Shown here: positions 1 to 5,804 of the stretch, piece by piece
Position numbering within the stretch: the first letter of the stretch is position 1
Layout: every line of letters starts with the position of its first letter
NCBI GenBank assembly: GCA_902495025.1
Contig: CABUWB010000056.1
Coordinates: 1-9,105, forward strand
Direction of reading: 5' to 3'
DNA: 9,105 nt
From: an uncultured Eubacteriales bacterium
Lineage (GTDB): Bacteria > Bacillota > Clostridia > Lachnospirales > CAG-274
Position numbers and translations under genes: made by a program
Notes under the pieces: generated by a model
The model's database searches: none
What the model was told of the DNA's origin: nothing
Seen by the model: the letters and a program-made list of their open reading frames with translations, nothing else

Positions 1-8
1 AGGACTGA

Positions 9-112
9 AACTCGTGATGGCTGTTGCAAAGCAACAGAACAGCACGGGTTGGTAGTTTCTACCGCTGCAATCTGAACAAAATGCAAGCATTTTGTTCAAC
101 GCCGTAAGGCGT
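9..112. repeat. Chain of consecutive short hairpins, nature unknown
   Basis: Four hairpins follow each other almost without spacers. The first has an outer stem 9-16/43-50 (8 bp, one G-U) enclosing an inner stem 21-27/31-37 (7 bp, AAA loop). The second is 51-55/59-63 with a TTT loop. The third is 74-84/87-97, 11 perfect bp with a 2-nt loop. The fourth is 99-103/108-112 with a GTAA (GNRA-type) loop. No reading frame explains them. They could be the 3' part of a structured RNA entering from the left, an intergenic palindromic repeat, or the hairpin-bearing end of an IS200/IS605-like element. The left part lies outside the window, so these cannot be separated. Confidence 0.55.
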
Positions 113-142
113 ATAAACTATAATTTATATCAAACCAAAAAC

Positions 143-180
143 AAGGCTGTCACAAAATTAATGCAACAGCCCCTTTTTTA
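143..180 (-). terminator. Rho-independent terminator of the ABC operon (probably bidirectional)
   Basis: GGCTGT at 145-150 pairs with ACAGCC at 166-171 around a 15-nt loop, and two G-U pairs can extend the stem on the minus-strand RNA. It lies just past the stop codon of the ATPase gene. The minus-strand RNA runs into TTGTTTTT, and the plus-strand RNA into CCTTTTTT. It could therefore also end a plus-strand RNA that includes the hairpin chain at 9-112. Confidence 0.7.
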
Positions 181-187
181 TGTGTTT

Positions 188-961
188 TCAATTACCTCTT
201 TCAAGGCTGATTTTATTAAACCTGTCAAGCAAATCATCAACGGAGGCATTTTCCTTATCCTCACCGCTGATGTCCAGAACAGCATTACCCTCGTGCATCA
301 TAATAAGTCTGTTGCCATATTCAAGGGCAAAAAGCAGATTATGCGTTACCATAATGGTAGTGAGCTTTTTCTCCCGTACAATTTTATCGGTAAGCTGCAT
401 AATAATTTCGGCAGTTTTAGGGTCAAGTGCCGCCGTATGCTCATCAAGTATAAGAAAGTCGATAGGCGACATTGACGTCATAAGCAGTGCCATAGCCTGC
501 CTCTGACCGCCCGAAAGCTGACCCACAGGCACATTCATTTTATTTTCAAGCCCGAGGTTAAGTGTGCTTAAAAGCTCCTTATAATAATTTATCCTCTTTT
601 TTGACGTGCCTGCCGACAGTCCAAAGGTTTTGCCCTTATTGTCAGCCATAGCCATATTTTCAAGTATAGTCATAGCAGGGCAGGTGCCGAGCGCAGGATT
701 CTGGTAAACCCTGCCTATTCTTTTATAGCGTTTAAACTCCTTCATTCTGGCAACGCTTGTGCCGTTTATCACAATATCACCGCTGTCAAAGGGAACAGAG
801 CCGCATATAATATTCAGCATGGTGGTTTTGCCAGAGCCGTTGCTGCCTATAACACTTATAAACTCATTGTCGTTTACGGTAAGGTTAAAATCGGTAAAGA
901 GCACCTGCTCATTCACAGTGCCCCTGCCAAAGGTTTTGTTAATATTTTTAAGCTCAATCAT
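188..961 (-). CDS. ABC transporter ATP-binding protein (TrpZ/COG1101-like)
   Basis: ATPase subunit that powers uptake by the importer encoded just upstream; it acts on the cytoplasmic face of the membrane. At 257 aa it has the usual length and all nucleotide-binding motifs: Walker A GSNGSGKTT at residues 39-47, Q-loop Q87, signature LSGGQ at 149-153, Walker B ending in D173-E174 (LILDEHTA), D-loop ALD at 178-180 and switch H207. The LDEHTAALDPKTA stretch is characteristic of ATPases paired with the ABC_sub_bind type of binding protein. The start overlaps the permease stop by 4 bases (ATGA), so translation is probably coupled; a GGGAGG lies 12 bases upstream. Family membership is sure; substrate is not visible. 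Last gene of the operon. Confidence 0.95.
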   Translation of the reverse strand: MIELKNINKTFGRGTVNEQVLFTDFNLTVNDNEFISVIGSNGSGKTTMLNIICGSVPFDSGDIVINGTSVARMKEFKRYKRIGRVYQNPALGTCPAMTILENMAMADNKGKTFGLSAGTSKKRINYYKELLSTLNLGLENKMNVPVGQLSGGQRQAMALLMTSMSPIDFLILDEHTAALDPKTAEIIMQLTDKIVREKKLTTIMVTHNLLFALEYGNRLIMMHEGNAVLDISGEDKENASVDDLLDRFNKISLERGN

Positions 962-1836
962 TTTTTCGCCTTACCTCCCTTTTCAAGCCTGAGCTGACCC
1001 AGTATAAGTATTACCAGGAAAAGCACACCCGTAATCAGCTTCATATCTATCGGAGGCAGACCCCTTGAAATAGCAAAGGCAACACATGCCTTATAAATAA
1101 GTGAGCCTATAACGGCAGCAGTTGTGGCTTTTAAAAAAGTAACCTTTCTGAAAAGGTTGGTGCCTATAATAACCGAGGCAAGACCAATTACAATAGTACC
1201 CGTACCCATTGAAATATCAAAAAACCTCTGCTGCTGGCACATAACACAGCCTGCAAGTGATACAAGCGCATTTGATATAACAAGACCTATAATTTTTACC
1301 GTTCCGCTGTCCTTTGCAAGCGAGGTAACAACCGTAGTGTTGTCGCCGACAGCCCTTAAAAGATAACCCGACTTGGTTTTAAGGTAAGCGTCAAGCAGCA
1401 GCTTTGATACAAGCGCAATAAAAAACACAACAAATACGGTATTGTACTTGCCAAGCCTGTCTGCTAACGGAAATACAGAAAAAATATTGTCATTTGAGAA
1501 AATAGGCACATTTGCCACTCCGCCTGCAATATGCAGATTAACCGAGTACAGCACCGTCATTGTAATAATACCCGAAAGCAAATCCCTTATATGGCATTTT
1601 ACATGTATCAGACCTGTTGCAAGCCCTGCAAGCGCACCTGCCGCAAAGGCAGCAGGCAGCGTAAGGTACGGATTTACTCCCTTTACAATAAGCGCCGCCG
1701 ACACTGCCGCACCAAGCGGAAAGCTGCTGTCAACCGTAAGGTCGGGAAAGTCCAGTATTTTATAGGTGATATATACACCCAGAGCAAGTATTGCATATAT
1801 AAAGCCCTGCTCCAGTACACTTATCAGTAACGACAT
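958..1836 (-). CDS. ABC transporter permease (BPD_transp_2 / COG4120-like)
   Basis: Inner-membrane channel subunit of the same importer. The 292-aa sequence is a run of hydrophobic segments with an early DFPDLTVDSSFPLGAA motif (about residues 29-44) that is typical of the permeases partnered with TrpX-type binding proteins. Further membrane segments lie around residues 50-75, 85-105, 130-150, 180-200, 210-230 and 260-285; it ends in a basic tail (KGGKAKK). The ATG is preceded by AGGAG with an 8-base spacer. It follows the binding-protein gene by 40 bases and overlaps the ATPase gene by 4, which supports one transcript. No frameshift or truncation is seen. Assignment to the family is confident; the transported molecule is unknown. 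Confidence 0.93.
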   Translation of the reverse strand: MSLLISVLEQGFIYAILALGVYITYKILDFPDLTVDSSFPLGAAVSAALIVKGVNPYLTLPAAFAAGALAGLATGLIHVKCHIRDLLSGIITMTVLYSVNLHIAGGVANVPIFSNDNIFSVFPLADRLGKYNTVFVVFFIALVSKLLLDAYLKTKSGYLLRAVGDNTTVVTSLAKDSGTVKIIGLVISNALVSLAGCVMCQQQRFFDISMGTGTIVIGLASVIIGTNLFRKVTFLKATTAAVIGSLIYKACVAFAISRGLPPIDMKLITGVLFLVILILGQLRLEKGGKAKK

Positions 1837-1876
1837 CTCAAAAACTCCTAATCTAAGCTAATCTCTTTTTATTTTA

Positions 1877-2896
1877 TCATTCAGCCTCAACAGCACCCTC
1901 TGCAAGCTCTGCAGGTACCTCCATACCAAGGCTCGCAAGCGCCTCAGAGTTTACATAAAGGCTGTATTCCGTAATCGTTTCAAAAGGAATTTCAGACGCC
2001 TTTTCACCCTTTAAAACTCTTGCTGCCATCTCGCCTGTCTGCTTGCCAAGTGCAACATAATCAAGACCCTCTGCTGCAACACATCCGTTTTTAACCTGCT
2101 CAACCTCACTGCCAAATACAGGGATATTTGCCTTATTTGCAGCGTCAAGCACTGTTGGAAGATTGCTTACAACCGTATTGTCGGTAAGGTTTGTTATACA
2201 GTCAACCTTTGACGCAAGGTCTGCTGCCGCAAGAGGAATATCCGCTGCCTGACTTATACCGCTTTCCGCAATTTCAAAGCCGTAGCCGCCTGCAAGGCTC
2301 TTGTACTCCTCAATTGCACTTACGGAGTTAGCCTCGCTTGTGCTGTAAAGTATACCTATTGTCTTTGCCTCAGGCATAAAGTCCCTAATCATCTGAAGCT
2401 GTGCCTCTACTGCAAGCTTGTCGCTTGTACCTGTTACCTCGCCTACAGGTGAGCCGTCCTCATTTGCAAGGCTTGCCGCAACAGGGTCAGTAACAGCGGT
2501 AAATATTACAGGTATGCCGCCCTGCTGTGCCGCATTGTATGCAGCCTGTGCCATAGGTGTAGCAATAGCACACACAAGGTCAACGTCCTTGTCAGCAGCC
2601 ATATTCTGTGCAATCTGGTTTGCAGTTGCCATATCAGCCTGCGCATTCTGCTCGTCAAACTCTACATTTGTAATGCCTGCCTCTTCAAGCCCCTGCTTAA
2701 AGCCCTCACGACAGTTGTCAAGCGAGCCATGAGGCGCAAACTGCGCAATGCCTATCTTGTAGCTTTCGCCGTCAGTATTTTCCGCACTTTCAGCAGCAGC
2801 TGTTGTATCATCATTGGTTACGTCAACCTGTACTCCTGCCGAACAGCCTGTTAAAAGCAGTGCCGATGTTAAAAATAAAGCTGTAAATTTCTTCAT
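1877..2896 (-). CDS. ABC transporter substrate-binding lipoprotein (ABC_sub_bind, TrpX-like)
   Basis: Extracellular ligand-capture component of the importer, 339 aa. The N-terminus is a lipoprotein signal: KK, a hydrophobic core, and lipobox LTGC with the lipidated Cys at residue 18. A polar acidic linker follows to about residue 45 (DDTTAAAESAENTDGE). The mature part starts with YKIGIAQFAPHGSLDNCREGF and contains IPVIFTAVTDPVAASL and IPVFGSEVEQVKNGCVAAEGLDY, all typical of PF04392/COG2984 proteins. Known relatives import tryptophan or tyrosine in streptococci, but many are uncharacterised, so the ligand here is open. First gene of the operon, with ribosome site GGAGG 8 bases before the ATG. 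The T-box leader found before some trpXYZ operons is absent: the leader is only about 27 bases. Confidence 0.92.
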   Translation of the reverse strand: MKKFTALFLTSALLLTGCSAGVQVDVTNDDTTAAAESAENTDGESYKIGIAQFAPHGSLDNCREGFKQGLEEAGITNVEFDEQNAQADMATANQIAQNMAADKDVDLVCAIATPMAQAAYNAAQQGGIPVIFTAVTDPVAASLANEDGSPVGEVTGTSDKLAVEAQLQMIRDFMPEAKTIGILYSTSEANSVSAIEEYKSLAGGYGFEIAESGISQAADIPLAAADLASKVDCITNLTDNTVVSNLPTVLDAANKANIPVFGSEVEQVKNGCVAAEGLDYVALGKQTGEMAARVLKGEKASEIPFETITEYSLYVNSEALASLGMEVPAELAEGAVEAE

Positions 2897-2929
2897 ATTA
2901 AATTCCTCCGTTTTTATCTTTATCTGATA

Positions 2930-2958
2930 AGTATAACATAAATAAAGTAAATGAGCAA
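2930..2958 (-). promoter_or_regulatory. Sigma-A promoter of the ABC importer operon
   Basis: On the minus strand TTGCTC (2953-2958) and TATACT (2930-2935) are separated by 17 bases, with TG one base before the -10 (extended -10). Transcription would start near 2923, giving a short unstructured leader to the ATG at 2896. Confidence 0.7.
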
Positions 2959-2970
2959 ATATATTTAACT

Positions 2971-2996
2971 AAAAAAGACTGCCTTTTTCGGCAGCC
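2971..2996 (-). terminator. Minus-strand terminator between the small-peptide locus and the ABC promoter
   Basis: CTGCC (2979-2983) and GGCAG (2990-2994) form a stem that a G-U and a G-C pair extend. Read on the minus strand it is followed by TCTTTTTT. No minus-strand protein gene lies upstream of it, so it probably stops antisense RNA that reads through from the 3315-3343 promoter and insulates the ABC operon. Confidence 0.55.
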
Positions 2997-3005
2997 GTAA
3001 AATTG

Positions 3006-3034
3006 TTTACATAAAATCAAATTTGTGCTACTAT
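3006..3034 (+). promoter_or_regulatory. Promoter of the 27-codon gene
   Basis: TTTACA (3006-3011), 17-base spacer, TACTAT (3029-3034), with TG at 3026-3027 making an extended -10. Predicted start near 3041, giving a leader of about 77 bases before the ATG at 3118. Confidence 0.6.
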
Positions 3035-3064
3035 ATATTCAGACATTCGGTGCAGGGCGTGTTG

Positions 3065-3111
3065 ACCTTCTTTCTTTGTAACCCGTTGTTTTGGTCGCAA
3101 TAAAAGGAGGT
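3065..3111 (+). promoter_or_regulatory. Leader helix that masks the ribosome site of the 27-codon gene
   Basis: ACCTTCTTT at 3065-3073 is complementary over 9 bp (one G-U) to AAAGGAGGT at 3103-3111, which is the complete Shine-Dalgarno sequence. Self-masking of the ribosome site is a usual feature of type I toxin mRNAs. The 5' strand of this helix overlaps GTTGACC (3061-3067), which can instead pair with GGTCAAC at 3244-3250 in a longer transcript. Confidence 0.5.
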
Positions 3112-3117
3112 GTTATT

Positions 3118-3201
3118 ATGAATGATGATACATATAAGGTAATAATGTGTGTAAGCACATTGTTAGGCTTAATCGTTTCAATAATTTCATTAATAAAATA
3201 A
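3118..3201 (+). CDS. 27-aa hydrophobic peptide, putative type I toxin (holin-like/Fst-TxpA class)
   Basis: Starts at ATG 3118 and ends at TAA 3199, with AAAAGGAGG seven bases upstream, a near-ideal ribosome site. The peptide begins MNDDTYK, continues as one uninterrupted hydrophobic helix (about residues 8-26, with VSTLLGLIVSIISLI at 12-26) and ends in Lys27. A short polar head, one membrane span and a basic tail is the plan of small membrane toxins of Firmicutes type I modules, including the putative holin-like toxin family. The gene has its own extended -10 promoter, a leader that can mask its ribosome site, a terminator that begins within its last codons, and a strong promoter aimed at its 3' end from the other strand. 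Toxicity is inferred from this layout. It could also be a harmless small membrane protein. Confidence 0.7.
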   Translation: MNDDTYKVIMCVSTLLGLIVSIISLIK

Positions 3202-3234
3202 CGCCCCTGCCTGGACTCAGGGGCGTTATTTTAT
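3193..3234. terminator. Bidirectional terminator shared by the peptide mRNA and the antisense RNA
   Basis: A 17-bp perfect stem (3193-3209 with 3218-3234) has an 8-base loop and a GC-rich core (CGCCCCTG/CAGGGGCG). The lower A/T pairs give T-rich tails in both directions. It includes the stop codon of the 27-codon gene. Convergent RNAs ending at one shared hairpin is the arrangement known from the Enterococcus par (fst) locus. Confidence 0.8.
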
Positions 3235-3272
3235 ACGTCTAATGGTCAACCGCATTGCGGCGATTGTCTGCT

Positions 3273-3307
3273 GAAAAAGGACTTGTGCAAAAGTCCTTTT
3301 TCTTTTT
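3273..3307 (+). terminator. Second plus-strand terminator after the peptide gene
   Basis: A 12-bp perfect stem (3273-3284 with 3291-3302) with loop GTGCAA is followed by TTTTT on the plus strand. It would end a longer peptide mRNA of about 267 nt that overlaps the whole antisense RNA, and it separates the locus from the next operon. On the minus strand no T-run follows, so there it acts as a 5' stem-loop. Confidence 0.65.
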
Positions 3308-3314
3308 CAAAGTT

Positions 3315-3343
3315 ATTATATCACAAAAGGGCAAAGCTGTAAA
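3315..3343 (-). promoter_or_regulatory. Near-consensus promoter of the antisense RNA
   Basis: On the minus strand TTTACA (3338-3343) and a perfect TATAAT (3315-3320) are separated by 17 bases, with TG one base before the -10. By eye it is at least as strong as the sense promoter at 3006-3034. Strong constitutive antisense transcription is expected for an antitoxin RNA. Confidence 0.75.
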
Positions 3344-3389
3344 CAGATTAATATAATTTTTTATTTTCATGTTTAAAAATGAACAAACA

Positions 3390-3418
3390 TTGCAAACGCA
3401 GTTACAATAATGTATAAT
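3390..3418 (+). promoter_or_regulatory. Promoter of the ttcA operon
   Basis: TTGCAA (3390-3395), 17-base spacer, TATAAT (3413-3418). Start expected near 3425, 35 bases before the ATG at 3460. A short inverted repeat ATGTTT/AAACAT (3369-3374/3385-3390) touches the -35 and could be an operator, but it is A/T-rich and weak. Confidence 0.65.
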
Positions 3419-3459
3419 AATAATATACTTATTTACTTGGTTTTATCGGAGGTATCAAA

Positions 3460-4188
3460 ATGAAGCTGCAAAAGCTTTTAAGCTATATAAGACGTGCTGT
3501 TGACGACTACAATATGATAGAGGAGGGGGACAAAATTGCCGTAGGCGTATCAGGCGGCAAGGACTCCCTTGCCCTTGTAATGGCAATGAAGGCACTGCAA
3601 AGGTTTTATCCAAAGCATTTTGAGCTTATAGCAGTAAGCGTAAGCCTTGGCTATACGGGTATGGACTTTACCCCAGTAAGGGAATTTTGTGAGCATTTAG
3701 GCGTTGAGTACCATGTAGTTGAAACGGACATAGGCGAAATAATATTTGGCGAGCGCAGGGAGAAAAACCCATGCTCACTCTGTGCCAAAATGCGTAAGGG
3801 TGCACTGCACGACAAACTGGAACAGCTTGACTGCAACAAGGTTGCCTTAGGACACAACAGGGACGATGTAATAGAAACCCTGCTTATGGCACTGCTTTAC
3901 GAGGGCAGAATTTACACCTTCAGCCCCGTAACCTACCTTGACAGAAAAAAGATAACCTCCATACGCCCCATGATTTATGTACCCGAAAAGGAGATTATAG
4001 GCTTTGCAAAGGCTGAAAGCCTGCCTGTTGTAAAAAATAAATGTCCTGCCGACGGCAACACCAAGCGTGAGGATATGAAAAAGCGCATAAACGAGCTTAA
4101 AAAGGACTTTGACCACCTTGACGAGAAGCTTTTAGGTGCTGTACAGCGCTCCTTTATCCCAGGCTGGCAGACAGAAAAGGACGGTTGA
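3460..4188 (+). CDS. ttcA: TtcA-family tRNA 2-thiocytidine synthetase
   Basis: PP-loop ATPase that adenylates and thiolates a cytidine in tRNA (C32 in characterised TtcA) in the cytoplasm, using an Fe-S cluster. Visible motifs: PP-loop SGGKDS at residues 31-36, the CSLC pair (C105, C108), GHNRDD at 131-136, and a third Cys, C195, in the NKCPADGNTKRE segment. These three cysteines are the cluster ligands of the TtcA family and set it apart from the lysidine synthetase TilS. At 242 aa it is shorter than the enterobacterial enzyme (about 311 aa), as is common in Firmicutes. GGAGG lies seven bases before the ATG. It leads an operon with the recombinase gene 4 bases downstream. The exact tRNA target is assumed from the family. 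Confidence 0.87.
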   Translation: MKLQKLLSYIRRAVDDYNMIEEGDKIAVGVSGGKDSLALVMAMKALQRFYPKHFELIAVSVSLGYTGMDFTPVREFCEHLGVEYHVVETDIGEIIFGERREKNPCSLCAKMRKGALHDKLEQLDCNKVALGHNRDDVIETLLMALLYEGRIYTFSPVTYLDRKKITSIRPMIYVPEKEIIGFAKAESLPVVKNKCPADGNTKREDMKKRINELKKDFDHLDEKLLGAVQRSFIPGWQTEKDG

Positions 4189-4192
4189 TTTA

Positions 4193-5254
4193 ATGGATAA
4201 CTTTGAATACAGCGAGCAGCAGCGGCATAAGGATATACTTATGACAAGGCAGGTTTTAAAGGAGCTGCCGCCGTTCTGTCGTGAATATTTTATAAGCCTT
4301 AACGAGATAACCTCAACCAAAACAAGGCTTAATTACGCCTACGATTTAAGGCTGTTCTTCAAATACCTTACAGAGGAAACGGATATTTTCGGCGGCAAAC
4401 AGTCGGCACAGCTCACCACTGACGACCTTGCCAAAATCACTGCAAACGATATACGTCTTTTTATGGACTTTCTTACATACTATGTAAAGGACGACGGAAC
4501 GGACGAGGGCGAGGCTGTAACCAACGGCGAGAGGGGCAAGTCCCGCAAGCTGGCAGCTATACGCAAGCTGTTTGAATACTTTTACACAAACGAGATTATA
4601 CCCGCAAACCCTGCGCAACTTGTCAAAACACCAAAGCTGCACGAAAAATCCATTGTCCGCTTAGAGCCAGACGAGGCTGCAAGGCTGCTTGACGAAATAG
4701 AAAGCGGTGAAAACCTTACGGCAGGGCAGAAAAAATACCACTCCTTCACCAAGGCAAGGGACCTTGCGCTTGTAACCCTGCTTTTGGGTACGGGTATGCG
4801 TGTGTCGGAGTGCGTAGGCATTGACCTTGACCATATCGACTTTAATTTAGGCGGCATAAAAATAAGGCGCAAAGGCGGCAATGAGGTTGTAATTTACTTT
4901 GGGGACGAGGTAGAAAGCGCACTGCAAAGCTACCTTATCGCAAGAGAGAGTATGAATCCTCTGCCGGGACACGAAAACGCACTATTTCTTTCCATACAGA
5001 ATAAAAGAATAGGCGTACGCAGTGTTGAAAACCTTGTAAAAAAATATTCAAAGCTGGTTACCAATGTTAAAAATATTTCTCCCCATAAGCTGAGGAGTAC
5101 CTTTGGCACCAATCTTTACAGGGAAACGGGCGACATTTACCTTGTTGCCGATGTACTCGGGCACAAGGACGTAAACACCACAAGACGGCACTACGCCGAG
5201 GAAAGCGACGACAACAGGAGGAAGGTACGCAATGTTAAAATACGAAAAACCTGA
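4193..5254 (+). CDS. Tyrosine recombinase, Xer-type (possibly XerS-like)
   Basis: Site-specific DNA recombinase of 353 aa. The N-terminal core-binding domain (about 25-150) is followed by a catalytic domain with the full set of active-site residues: R203 (GTGMRVSE), K227 (RRKGG), H298 and R301 (SPHKLRSTFG), H324 (LGHKD) and nucleophile Y334 (RRHYAEE). The start at 4193 is chosen because an upstream in-frame ATG at 4136 lies inside ttcA, while 4193 follows the ttcA stop by 4 bases. The ribosome site is only a weak AAGGA about 12 bases away, suggesting coupled translation. The length is above XerC/XerD (about 300) and near the single-recombinase XerS (about 356), so it may resolve chromosome dimers. 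A phage or transposon integrase is less likely, since no mobile-element genes or attachment repeats are seen. Confidence 0.9.
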   Translation: MDNFEYSEQQRHKDILMTRQVLKELPPFCREYFISLNEITSTKTRLNYAYDLRLFFKYLTEETDIFGGKQSAQLTTDDLAKITANDIRLFMDFLTYYVKDDGTDEGEAVTNGERGKSRKLAAIRKLFEYFYTNEIIPANPAQLVKTPKLHEKSIVRLEPDEAARLLDEIESGENLTAGQKKYHSFTKARDLALVTLLLGTGMRVSECVGIDLDHIDFNLGGIKIRRKGGNEVVIYFGDEVESALQSYLIARESMNPLPGHENALFLSIQNKRIGVRSVENLVKKYSKLVTNVKNISPHKLRSTFGTNLYRETGDIYLVADVLGHKDVNTTRRHYAEESDDNRRKVRNVKIRKT

Positions 5255-5759
5255 TACACCGTTAAGGGTAAGAATTTGGGGCTACATAAACGAGTTTACG
5301 CTCTATGCCTTTATAGGCTGGGTATATGAAACAATATGCGAGTCGATTTTTGCACACACTCTTATATTAAACAGGGGCTATCTGCATCTGCCCGTATGCC
5401 CTATATACGGCTTTGGCGCATTTATAGCACTGTGGATAATGCACCGCTTTAAAAAGCTGAATGCCTTTCAGGTTTTTGCAGGCGGAGTTGTAATTACCAC
5501 CGTTGTTGAGTACATAGCGGCGCTTATTATTGAGGCTGTTCTGCATAAAACCCTGTGGGACTATTCGGCGTGGATTTGCAACTTTCAGGGCAGAATATCC
5601 CTTATAAGCAGCATTATATTCGGTCTTGGCTGCCTTGGTGCATACAAGCTGCGCCCTGCTATGGAGCGTTACTGCATAAATAAAAAATGGATAAGGGTAA
5701 CCGCCTTAATTGAGCTTGCTGCAATGGCAGCCGACTTCATCATTATAACCTTTCTTTGA
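5232..5759 (+). CDS. CmpB-family membrane protein (putative ABC transporter permease, PF06541)
   Basis: Polytopic membrane protein of 175 aa, of a family labelled as putative ABC permease on weak grounds; its true function is unknown to me. Diagnostic features are YAFIGWVYETICESI (26-40), LNRGYLHLPVCPIYGFG (46-62), and the later DYS...NFQGRIS segment (about 110-123). Hydrophobic segments lie near 22-40, 55-70, 78-102, 122-138 and 155-174. The gene overlaps the end of the recombinase gene by 23 bases. AGGAGG stands 10 bases before its ATG inside the recombinase frame, which supports this start and co-transcription. No ATPase gene accompanies it, so the ABC label should not be taken literally. 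Confidence 0.85.
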   Translation: MLKYEKPDTPLRVRIWGYINEFTLYAFIGWVYETICESIFAHTLILNRGYLHLPVCPIYGFGAFIALWIMHRFKKLNAFQVFAGGVVITTVVEYIAALIIEAVLHKTLWDYSAWICNFQGRISLISSIIFGLGCLGAYKLRPAMERYCINKKWIRVTALIELAAMAADFIIITFL

Positions 5760-5784
5760 CAAAATCCCCCTTTTGCATTACAAT
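5756..5784 (+). promoter_or_regulatory. Promoter of the 77-codon gene, built into the preceding stop codon and terminator
   Basis: A perfect TTGACA (5756-5761) contains the TGA stop of the CmpB gene. After 17 bases comes TACAAT (5779-5784), which sits in the loop of the terminator hairpin. The start would fall near 5791, so the mRNA would begin with or just before its ribosome site AAGGGGG, with a leader of only about 14 bases. Confidence 0.65.
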
Positions 5785-5804
5785 AACAAAAAGGGGGTAT
5801 TTTT
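5766..5804 (+). terminator. Terminator of the ttcA-recombinase-CmpB operon
   Basis: CCCCCTTTT (5766-5774) pairs perfectly with AAAAGGGGG (5789-5797) around a 14-base loop, followed by TATTTTT. The right arm is also the ribosome site of the next gene. Any read-through mRNA would therefore have that site locked in the stem, whereas mRNA from the 5756-5784 promoter lacks the left arm and leaves it free. Confidence 0.7.

Larger units (their letters stand above)
3193..3308 (-). ncRNA. Putative antisense antitoxin RNA
   Basis: The promoter at 3315-3343 should start a minus-strand RNA near 3308, and the first terminator it meets is the hairpin at 3193-3234, so the RNA would be about 115 nt. It has a 12-bp 5' stem-loop (3302-3291/3284-3273), a middle part with CCGCAATGCGG and GTTGACC, and the terminator hairpin. 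No minus-strand protein gene is downstream of the promoter, which argues for a regulatory RNA. It is fully complementary to the 3' end of the peptide transcript, in particular to a form that ends at the second terminator (3273-3307). The ends are predicted, not observed. Confidence 0.55.

Noticed and set aside
96..124. Possible plus-strand promoter with TATAAT at 119-124
   Set aside because: The -35 is poor (TTCAAC at 18 bases) and no plus-strand gene follows before the terminator at 145-180.
92..475. Plus-strand 127-codon frame overlapping the 3' end of the ATPase gene
   Set aside because: It runs across the terminator and opposite conserved ATPase codons, has no good ribosome site, and its product has no recognisable motif.
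2897..2960. T-box or riboswitch before the ABC operon
   Set aside because: Promoter and start codon are too close; no room and no T-box core sequence.
3040..3270. Direct repeats flanking the peptide gene like the DRa/DRb of the Enterococcus par locus
   Set aside because: Only short, gapped similarity (AACC..CG..TTG) could be found, too weak to call; the clear relation is the inverted 7-mer already reported.
4136..4192. Upstream in-frame ATG that would add 19 residues to the recombinase
   Set aside because: It lies wholly inside ttcA; ATG 4193, just after the ttcA stop, fits the operon spacing and the family's N-terminus better.
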